From Chlamydiota bacterium (GTDB taxonomy: Bacteria; Chlamydiota; Chlamydiia; Chlamydiales; Rhabdochlamydiaceae), in NCBI GenBank assembly GCA_013041585.1, contig JABEVM010000198.1, forward strand, positions 1 to 6,815: a stretch of 6,815 bases of DNA, read 5' to 3'. A model generated the notes under the pieces. The model saw only the letters and a program-made list of their open reading frames with translations. It was not told the origin of the DNA and ran no database searches. Position 1 is the stretch's first letter; each line of letters begins with the position of its first letter. The position numbers and the translations under genes were made by a program. Below are positions 1-5,145 of the stretch, piece by piece.

Positions 1-42
1 AGCACTTCATTCTTAACGCAATCTTTACGAACTTAAGAGCTC

Positions 43-54
43 TATACCCGTATA
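43..54. promoter_or_regulatory. Short palindrome upstream of the bicupin gene
   Basis: TATAC-cc-GTATA is a perfect inverted repeat with 5-bp arms, 46 bp before ATG 101. It overlaps a possible -10 (TATAAA, 51-56), but no -35 at normal spacing is visible. It could be a small operator or chance in AT-rich DNA. A second candidate -10, TATAGC at 94-99, would place transcription start near 105-107 and would then favour ATG 116 as the start codon. Confidence 0.2.
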
Positions 55-100
55 AATTGTATTAATTCTCTCTTCATGGTAAGTAGAAAACCATATAGCA

Positions 101-1132
101 ATGATATGGCAGCGTATGGGAACTACACACAAATTTGATTTATCAAAAAATAGAATAGAAAGAGTTTGCGAAGGTGGCAGTCGAATTCTAGCAAACCATA
201 AGGTATGCCCAGCCCTGCAAAATATGGCCCTTTCCACAATCGATTTAAAGAAAGGTGGCATACGAGAGCCTCATTGGCATCCCAATGCGAGCGAGCTCAC
301 CTACTGTTTAGAAGGGAAAGCCCTTATCACCCTATTTAGCCCGGGGAACAATCACGATACCTTTACTTTAGATGCCGGCGAAGTCGTGTATTTTCCCAAA
401 GGATATATTCATCATATTGAAAATATCAGCGAAGGAGACAGTCATTTTCTTCTTTGTTATGATCATGACAGTCCTCAAGATCTCAATTTATCCTCTTCGG
501 TAAGCTCGATGCCAATTCACGCTTTAGCTGCCACTTTTGGTGTGAAAAAAGACATATTTGAAACAATCAAAGGAAAGGAAGCGGATGCTTTCATCTCTAC
601 AAGAAAAAGTATCGCAAAACCCGATCTCCCCTCGATCCCGAATCGCCATAAGATCAATTTAGAGAAAGTAAGCCCGCAAATTGCTACCCCAGGTGGCGTA
701 GCGCGTATTGCAAGTCATGACAATTTCCCCCTGCTAAATAGTCTTGCTCTATTTAGCCTACGTATTTTTGAGAGAGCGGTCCGCGAGCCGCATTGGCATC
801 CGAATGCCACGGAGCTTAATTATGTCATCAAAGGAAAAGCGCGTTTAACGATTTTTAGTCCAGAAGGGAAAGCCGACACGTTCGAGCTAACTCCTGACCA
901 GGGAAGTATTATCCCAGCAGGTTATTTTCATTATATTGAAAATATCGCTGCAGAAGAGCTCCACATGGCGGTATTTTTCAATCATCCTTCACCGAGTGAC
1001 ATCGGGCTTTCTGGAGCCCTTAGCGCGTATTCGAAAGAAGTTCTAGGATCTCTTTTTTCTTTGGATCCAACCCTATTCGAAAACTGGGCAGAGACCCAGG
1101 AAGATCGCATGATCGTAAAAGGCGGCGGATAA
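101..1132 (+). CDS. Bicupin protein, oxalate decarboxylase-like fold, substrate unknown
   Basis: This 343-residue protein has two tandem cupin domains (about residues 41-130 and 210-305). Each carries a full set of metal ligands: H58, H60, E65 and H104 in cupin 1; H231, H233, E238 and H277 in cupin 2, with arginines R55 and R228 just before each HWHPNA motif. This predicts two metal (probably Mn) sites. It resembles bacterial oxalate decarboxylase OxdC (about 385 aa), including an AATFGV segment (143-148) after cupin 1. However, the flexible lid motif SENS with the catalytic glutamate is not present in the DHDSPQDLNL stretch (121-130), so oxalate decarboxylation is not supported. The two domains are unusually alike, and the codons for residues 55-66 and 228-239 match at 29 of 36 bases, pointing to duplication. 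I see no signal peptide, so it is probably cytosolic. An in-frame TAA at 80-82 makes ATG 101 the first start. ATG 116 is an alternative, and neither has a clear Shine-Dalgarno. The fold is certain; the function is open. Confidence 0.9.
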   Translation: MIWQRMGTTHKFDLSKNRIERVCEGGSRILANHKVCPALQNMALSTIDLKKGGIREPHWHPNASELTYCLEGKALITLFSPGNNHDTFTLDAGEVVYFPKGYIHHIENISEGDSHFLLCYDHDSPQDLNLSSSVSSMPIHALAATFGVKKDIFETIKGKEADAFISTRKSIAKPDLPSIPNRHKINLEKVSPQIATPGGVARIASHDNFPLLNSLALFSLRIFERAVREPHWHPNATELNYVIKGKARLTIFSPEGKADTFELTPDQGSIIPAGYFHYIENIAAEELHMAVFFNHPSPSDIGLSGALSAYSKEVLGSLFSLDPTLFENWAETQEDRMIVKGGG

Positions 1133-1157
1133 AAGAAAGTCTCAATGCATTTTAGTA

Positions 1158-1180
1158 TTTTTACAAAATTTTTTACAAAA
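1158..1180 (+). repeat. Tandem A/T-tract direct repeat, UP-element-like
   Basis: TTTTTACAAAA occurs at 1158-1168 and again at 1170-1180, a 12-bp period, followed by further A-runs to about 1201. Such near-helically phased A/T tracts tend to bend DNA. If transcription of udk starts about 7 bp after the TATAGT at 1206-1211, the repeat falls around -60 to -38, the location of UP elements bound by the RNA polymerase alpha subunit. The repeat is directly visible; the role is inferred. Confidence 0.45.
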
Positions 1181-1205
1181 AACCGCTAAAAAAACAAAAA
1201 AACTG

Positions 1206-1211
1206 TATAGT
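1206..1211 (+). promoter_or_regulatory. Candidate -10 element for the uridine kinase gene
   Basis: TATAGT matches the sigma-70 -10 consensus at five of six bases and lies 42 bp before ATG 1248. The hexamer 17 bp upstream (1183-1188, CCGCTA) is a poor -35, so promoter strength would depend on the A/T tracts further upstream. The same hexamer precedes uup and lysA in this window. Confidence 0.4.
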
Positions 1212-1241
1212 CTCCTAGCTAAATTGAATTTAGCTTGGGAG
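1212..1241 (+). promoter_or_regulatory. 19-bp palindrome and possible RBS-sequestering hairpin before udk
   Basis: AGCTAAATT-G-AATTTAGCT (1217-1235) is a perfect inverted repeat with 9-bp arms around one central base. It sits just after the candidate -10 and ends 1 bp before the Shine-Dalgarno. As DNA it could be a repressor operator at the transcription start. As RNA it can be extended: CUCC at 1212-1215 can pair with GGAG at 1238-1241 across a small internal loop, which would bury the ribosome binding site of udk. The RNA form needs a transcript starting upstream of 1212, for example read-through from the cupin gene. The symmetry is directly seen; the function is inferred. Confidence 0.5.
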
Positions 1242-1243
1242 AG
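1237..1243 (+). promoter_or_regulatory. Shine-Dalgarno of udk, decides the start at 1248
   Basis: GGGAGAG lies 4 bases before ATG 1248 and is the only convincing ribosome binding site near the 5' end of this gene. It selects ATG 1248 over the in-frame TTG at 1224, which lies inside the palindrome and has no such site. The chosen start creates the hydrophobic N-terminus. Confidence 0.65.
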
Positions 1244-1247
1244 CTCT

Positions 1248-1940
1248 ATGAAAACAATCCTGTTTATTCTTAGTTTTTTTACTATCACAACCTTATTTGC
1301 TAAAGATATCATCGTAATCGGCGTAGCCGGAGGAACAGGATCTGGAAAAACGACTCTAGCTGATCAAATTAAAGACGCTTTTCCTGATCATTCTATTTTA
1401 GTAAGTCAAGACAGCTATTACAAAGATTTAAGCCATCTCTCTTTTAAAGAGAGGGAGAAAATTAATTTCGATCATCCCGATTCAATCGATTTTTCTTTTC
1501 TAAAACAACATATCGTGGAGCTTAAGAAAGGAAATGCGATCAATAAGCCCATTTACAATTTCCAAACCCACTCTCGCGAAAAAAACTCAGAAAAAGTCTC
1601 CCCAGCCCAAGTGATCATCGTAGAAGGAATTTTGCTTTTTGCAGTTTCTGAAGTTCGAGACCTCTTTGATGTAAAAATTTATATTGACGCGGATGACGAT
1701 GAAAGACTTCTTCGACGCATTGAAAGGGATATGAATGAACGGGCAAGAGACTTTGTAAGTGTGCGCAATCAATATTTAGAAACTGTTAAACCCATGCACG
1801 ATGTATTTGTAGAGCCTAGTAAAAAATACGCTGATCTGATTGTCCCAAGAGGGGGTAAAAATAAGACCGCCCTAAGTATGATCATTTCTAAGATTAAACA
1901 AGAAATTACGCCTTCTAAATCCCAAGAAAAAGCTCTATAA
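1248..1940 (+). CDS. udk: Uridine/cytidine kinase with signal-peptide-like N-terminus
   Basis: The 230-residue product phosphorylates uridine and cytidine to UMP and CMP (pyrimidine salvage). The P-loop is GGTGSGKT (28-35). The nucleoside site has D55 in QDSYYKD as probable catalytic base, FDHPDSID (74-81), and Y103 and H108 in YNFQTHSR. Next come VEGILLF (125-131), the arginine-rich lid RRIERDMNERARD (156-168) and the C-terminal block YADLIVPRGGKNK (194-206). It aligns with E. coli Udk over nearly its whole length. The unusual part is the N-terminus: MK, then about 16 hydrophobic or uncharged residues ending LFA, then KD, directly before the first core strand IIVIGV. This looks like a Sec signal peptide (possible cleavage after A18). 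No ATG, GTG or TTG lies between this stretch and the P-loop, so a leaderless form has no conventional start. Bacterial Udk is normally cytosolic and would need ATP. Export, a membrane anchor or a non-functional leader all remain possible. Enzyme identity is very sure; location is not. Confidence 0.95.
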   Translation: MKTILFILSFFTITTLFAKDIIVIGVAGGTGSGKTTLADQIKDAFPDHSILVSQDSYYKDLSHLSFKEREKINFDHPDSIDFSFLKQHIVELKKGNAINKPIYNFQTHSREKNSEKVSPAQVIIVEGILLFAVSEVRDLFDVKIYIDADDDERLLRRIERDMNERARDFVSVRNQYLETVKPMHDVFVEPSKKYADLIVPRGGKNKTALSMIISKIKQEITPSKSQEKAL

Positions 1941-1953
1941 AGAGCTATTTCTT
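1931..1953 (+). terminator. Small hairpin over the udk stop codon, weak terminator
   Basis: AGCTCT (1931-1936) and AGAGCT (1941-1946) form a perfect 6-bp stem with a 4-base loop that contains most of the TAA stop codon, followed by a T-rich ATTTCTT. The stem has only three G-C pairs and the T run is interrupted, so termination would be partial at best and some read-through into uup is likely. Confidence 0.35.
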
Positions 1954-1967
1954 TAAACTTAGATATA

Positions 1968-1976
1968 TGGTATAGT
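1968..1976 (+). promoter_or_regulatory. Extended -10 promoter for uup
   Basis: TGGTATAGT is a TGn-extended -10 element. The hexamer ends 7 bases before the uup start codon, so the expected transcription start (6-8 bases downstream) falls at 1982-1984, on or beside the A of the ATG. No good -35 is visible, which is tolerable for extended -10 promoters. There is no Shine-Dalgarno in TCTTCCT, so a leaderless uup message is the consistent reading. Confidence 0.45.
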
Positions 1977-1983
1977 TCTTCCT

Positions 1984-3774
1984 ATGTCGGCATTACTAGG
2001 AATCCATTCTTTATCGAAATCATACGGAACTCAGGTTCTTTTTTGTGATATTTCTTTCACCGTATCTGAAGGGGACAGGATAGGACTTGTTGGCCCTAAC
2101 GGAGCAGGAAAGTCCACTCTCTTGAAAATCATCATGGGTCTCGAACATGAAGATGAAGGCCATATTTCAAAAAGAGGGTCCTTACGGATTGGCTACGCAA
2201 GTCAAGCTCCTGAATTCCCTTCTAAATCTTTAGAAGAGGTCCTCCTCGATCAAAATCTCCAAGGAGATCCTGTAGAGCTTTTGACAAGGGCCCGCGTATT
2301 ACTTGGAAAAGCGCAGTTTACAGACTTATCTCAAAACGCCTCTACTTTATCCGGCGGCTGGAAAAAACGCTTAGATATCGCAAGAGCTCTCATGCAAGAG
2401 CCTGACCTACTTCTTCTCGATGAGCCTACAAACCACTTAGACATTGAAGGAATCCTGTGGCTGGAAAAATTCCTCTGTAGAGAAAAAACAGCGTATATCA
2501 TCATCAGCCATGACAGATATTTCCTCGATAAAGTAACAAATAAAATCATTGAGCTCAATCCTTGCTACCCTGATGGGCTCTTCATCAGCAAGGGCAATAT
2601 GAGCGCCTACACTCTACACAAGGAAGCTTTTTTAGAAGGACAAGCAGAGCAAGAAAGAAGTTTGACCTCTCTTGTGCGCGGAGAAATTGACTGGCTAAGA
2701 AGATCCCCTAAAGCGCGAACTACAAAATCAGAAGCGCGTATCACAAAAGCCAATAAAATGATCGAAGAGCTTGCGCAGATCAAAAAAAGGAACAAAACAG
2801 AAAAAGTCAATATTGACTTTTCCGCTTCGGAAAGAGAAACAAGAAAACTTCTTGTCGCAAAAAATCTTTCTAAATCTTTTGGTGAAAAAAAACTTTTCTC
2901 TGGTGTTGATATCACTCTTTCTCCGGGTACTAGGCTCGGGATTGTCGGTAAAAATGGTACGGGTAAAACCACCCTTCTTAAAGTTTTAGCCGGAAAGATC
3001 CCTCCTGATATGGGAACTCTTAAATGCGCGGAAGATTTGCGTCTTGTCTATTTCGACCAGCATAGAGAGCACCTTCCTCAAAATATTTCTCTTAAAGAAG
3101 CTCTCTGCCCTACTGGCGATACTGTGAACTACCGAGGTCAAAGCATCCATGTCAATGGATGGGCAAAAAGATTTTTATTTCCCGTTGATCGTTTGAGCAT
3201 GCCCGTTAAATGCCTATCCGGGGGCGAAAAAGCGCGTATTCTCATTGCAAGACTCATGCTAGCTCCTGCTGATCTTCTTTTCCTAGATGAGCCTACAAAT
3301 GATTTAGATATACAAACTCTAGAAGTCATTGAAGAGAGCCTTAGAGAATTCCCGGGAGCCCTAGTCTTAATCACCCACGATAGATGTCTTATGGACAATG
3401 TGTGCACACAAATTTTAGGACTCGGAGAAGGCAATGAGCAGCAGTTCTTTGCAGACTATGGCCAGTGGGAAAGAGCTTGTTTACTACCCCCTGAAAAAAA
3501 GTCATCTCAAGAAAAGCCAATTTCAGAACCTGTGAAAACTCCGACTAAAAAACTCTCCTTCAAAGAACAAAAAGAACTAGAAGGCATGGAAAAGGCCATT
3601 ATGAATGCGGAAGCGGAAATAAAGAGCTTACAAAAACAGCTCGAAAATCCAGAAGTCCATGCAAATTCGCAAAAATCACAAGAGCTTTACCATCTTTTAG
3701 CAGAAGCAGAACAAAAGTTAGAGACTTTATTTACTAGATGGCAAGAACTGGAAGAGAGAACAAAAAAATCATAG
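1984..3774 (+). CDS. uup: ABC-F ATPase of the Uup subfamily
   Basis: The 596-residue protein has two ABC ATPase domains and no membrane segment. Domain 1 has Walker A GPNGAGKST (37-45), signature LSGGW (122-126), Walker B LLLLDEPTNHLD (142-153) and switch histidine H176. Domain 2 has GKNGTGKTT (322-330), YFDQHR (356-361), LSGGE (411-415), LLFLDEPTNDLD (431-442) and H465. The linker (about 232-263, IDWLRR...ARTTKSEARI) and the C-terminal coiled coil (about 525-592, starting KLSFKEQKELE) match Uup rather than EttA or an antibiotic-resistance ABC-F. Length is slightly under that of E. coli Uup (about 635 aa). ABC-F proteins act in the cytosol at the ribosomal E site; E. coli Uup is linked to ribosome function and precise transposon excision, and its C-terminal domain binds DNA. 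Both catalytic glutamates (E147, E436) are present. The start matches the family N-terminus, though no Shine-Dalgarno is seen. The gene lies 43 bp after udk, and its last 6 bp overlap the convergent lysA. Confidence 0.95.
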   Translation: MSALLGIHSLSKSYGTQVLFCDISFTVSEGDRIGLVGPNGAGKSTLLKIIMGLEHEDEGHISKRGSLRIGYASQAPEFPSKSLEEVLLDQNLQGDPVELLTRARVLLGKAQFTDLSQNASTLSGGWKKRLDIARALMQEPDLLLLDEPTNHLDIEGILWLEKFLCREKTAYIIISHDRYFLDKVTNKIIELNPCYPDGLFISKGNMSAYTLHKEAFLEGQAEQERSLTSLVRGEIDWLRRSPKARTTKSEARITKANKMIEELAQIKKRNKTEKVNIDFSASERETRKLLVAKNLSKSFGEKKLFSGVDITLSPGTRLGIVGKNGTGKTTLLKVLAGKIPPDMGTLKCAEDLRLVYFDQHREHLPQNISLKEALCPTGDTVNYRGQSIHVNGWAKRFLFPVDRLSMPVKCLSGGEKARILIARLMLAPADLLFLDEPTNDLDIQTLEVIEESLREFPGALVLITHDRCLMDNVCTQILGLGEGNEQQFFADYGQWERACLLPPEKKSSQEKPISEPVKTPTKKLSFKEQKELEGMEKAIMNAEAEIKSLQKQLENPEVHANSQKSQELYHLLAEAEQKLETLFTRWQELEERTKKS

Positions 3775-5064
3775 ATGTTTAGGAATTCGTACGCTTTGAA
3801 TAAGGTGCGCAAAAGACTCTCTTTCTCGAATCAATTCAGCTTTTCCCTTTGTGACTAACACTTCCGCGGGTCTTGGTCTATTATTGTACTGAGAGCTCAT
3901 ACAAAAACCATATGCCCCCGCATTGAAAATAGCTAAAAGATCCCCAACAGAAATGTGAGATGGCAGGAGACGGTCCTTAGCTAAGATATCAGTATTTTCA
4001 CATACTTGTCCTACAACATGCACTTTTTCATCGCATATGGCATTTACATCGTTTGCATATACAATATGATGATACGCATCATAAAGAGCCGGCCTAAGCA
4101 GGGTTTGCATACCCGCATCGAGTCCGATAAACTTTTTATGGCTTTCTTTGATTGAAGTCACGTGACTGAGTAAAATGCCAGCATCAGAAAGCAAATACCT
4201 ACCCGGTTCTAATAAAAGGAGAGGCTCTCCCATGTCATACTGGATAAGCTTTTGCCTCAATTTTTTTACAACCGCTTTTGCAACTTTTTCTATATCGAGC
4301 TCCTTTTGATCCGGATGCATAGGAACACCAAGGGATCCTCCAATGTCGATAAAATCAAAAGTGATTTGTAATTTTTTGGCCATAGGGCCTGCGATATCAA
4401 GTAGCTTTTCTACCACTTCTTCAAAATAACTAGGCTCCAAAATATTGGATCCGGTCATCATGTGAATGCCGAATTTTTGCACACCTAGCTCTTTTGCTTT
4501 TTTATACGCTTTTTCAATATCTCTTTCAATGATACCGAACTTCGCATCAGGACCCGCAAAAATAAGTCCTTCTGATCCACTTGAAGCGATCCCAGGATTT
4601 ACTCGAAAACAAAGAAATGTAGGAACATGGATCTGCTCCAACCTGTCTAACTGACTTATATCTTCTATGTTTAGTTTGACATGCTCAGAAACGGCGTCAC
4701 GAAGTTCTTGATTGGAATTATAAATTCCAGAATAGAGAATGTCCTCCGTTGGAATGCCCGCTAATTTAGCAATCTGAATTTCTTGGATGCAAGAGGCGTC
4801 TGCCCCCGCTCCCTCACTTGCTAGAATTTTCACAAGAGCTGGATTGCTATTAGCTTTGATCGCGTAGTAGACTTTGGTATTGGGATATTCTTTTTGATAA
4901 GCCTCTACCAAACGTCTATAGTTGCTACGTATCCTACTTTCACTGTAGACATAAAGAGGGGTACCAAACTCTTTTGCGAGCAGCCGAACATCGCATCCTT
5001 CAAAATGAAGTACCCCAGCTCTATTTTCAAGCTGCGTGACTGACTTCCATAAAGGATGCGACAT
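3769..5064 (-). CDS. lysA: Diaminopimelate decarboxylase, HMMTGS variant
   Basis: The 431-residue fold-type III PLP enzyme converts meso-diaminopimelate to L-lysine and CO2, the last step of the DAP lysine pathway, in the cytosol. Visible landmarks are the PLP Schiff-base lysine K70 in YYAIKAN; a glycine-rich phosphate-binding loop IGGSLG (241-246); EPGRY (286-290); CENTD (355-359), the C-E pair contributed across the dimer interface; and Y385 in GAYG. The layout and length fit LysA rather than ornithine or arginine decarboxylase. The odd point is GIHMMTGSN (199-207), where most LysA proteins read GIHxHIGS: the PLP-stacking histidine appears as M203 and the following Ile as Thr. The start is backed by an AAGAAGGG Shine-Dalgarno 7 bases upstream. 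The gene follows the orphan gene on the same strand after 81 bp, converges with uup and overlaps it by 6 bp. Family is very sure; exact substrate is likely but not proven. Confidence 0.93.
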   Translation of the reverse strand: MSHPLWKSVTQLENRAGVLHFEGCDVRLLAKEFGTPLYVYSESRIRSNYRRLVEAYQKEYPNTKVYYAIKANSNPALVKILASEGAGADASCIQEIQIAKLAGIPTEDILYSGIYNSNQELRDAVSEHVKLNIEDISQLDRLEQIHVPTFLCFRVNPGIASSGSEGLIFAGPDAKFGIIERDIEKAYKKAKELGVQKFGIHMMTGSNILEPSYFEEVVEKLLDIAGPMAKKLQITFDFIDIGGSLGVPMHPDQKELDIEKVAKAVVKKLRQKLIQYDMGEPLLLLEPGRYLLSDAGILLSHVTSIKESHKKFIGLDAGMQTLLRPALYDAYHHIVYANDVNAICDEKVHVVGQVCENTDILAKDRLLPSHISVGDLLAIFNAGAYGFCMSSQYNNRPRPAEVLVTKGKAELIRERESFAHLIQSVRIPKHL

Positions 5065-5071
5065 ACTTATG

Positions 5072-5079
5072 CCCTTCTT
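5072..5079 (-). promoter_or_regulatory. Shine-Dalgarno of lysA
   Basis: On the minus strand AAGAAGGG ends 7 bases before the ATG whose first base is 5064. This supports the start at 5064, which also gives a normal N-terminal length for LysA. Confidence 0.6.
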
Positions 5080-5109
5080 ACAGAGATTTTTAGCTGTATC
5101 TATTTAGAC

Positions 5110-5115
5110 ACTATA
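5110..5115 (-). promoter_or_regulatory. Candidate -10 element for lysA
   Basis: On the minus strand TATAGT lies 45 bp before the lysA ATG, giving a predicted untranslated leader of about 38 bases that includes the Shine-Dalgarno. No recognisable -35 is present at 16-18 bp. The hexamer is identical to those before udk and uup. Confidence 0.4.
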
Positions 5116-5116
5116 G

Positions 5117-5137
5117 AAAAATCATCCATTAAGACGA
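5117..5137 (-). terminator. Weak intrinsic terminator after the orphan gene
   Basis: Reading the minus strand, UCGUCU-UAAU-GGAUGA can form a 6-bp stem (two G-U pairs) with a 4-base loop, followed at once by five U residues. It starts 8 bases after the TAA of the upstream gene and lies directly in front of the lysA -10. Stability is low, so partial read-through into lysA is plausible. Confidence 0.35.
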
Positions 5138-5145
5138 ATACATTT

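Noticed and set aside
36..45. AGAGCTCTAT shared between 36-45 and 1240-1249
   Set aside because: The second copy is explained by the udk ribosome binding site and start codon. A single shared 10-mer with a self-complementary core is weak evidence of a common regulator site.
76..138. 20-codon ORF starting at ATG 76, overlapping the bicupin start, as a possible leader peptide
   Set aside because: No Shine-Dalgarno, no regulatory amino-acid run, and no attenuator-like hairpin after it.
25..261. 78-codon open frame on the minus strand over the start of the bicupin gene
   Set aside because: It overlaps conserved cupin coding sequence, shows no recognisable motif, and has no supporting start signal.
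1224..1247. TTG at 1224 as an upstream start for the uridine kinase (adds MNLAWESS)
   Set aside because: It lies inside the palindrome, has no Shine-Dalgarno, and would place the GGGAGAG site inside the coding region. ATG 1248 has a proper ribosome binding site.
2607..2972. 121-codon open frame on the minus strand inside uup
   Set aside because: It is antisense to the well-conserved Uup linker and second ATPase domain, and has no family motif or ribosome binding site; it is a shadow frame.
5079..5098. 5-bp inverted repeat TACAG/CTGTA in the lysA leader as a riboswitch or lysine-responsive element
   Set aside because: The leader is only about 38 bases with one short stem and a 10-base loop, far too small for a lysine riboswitch (L box).
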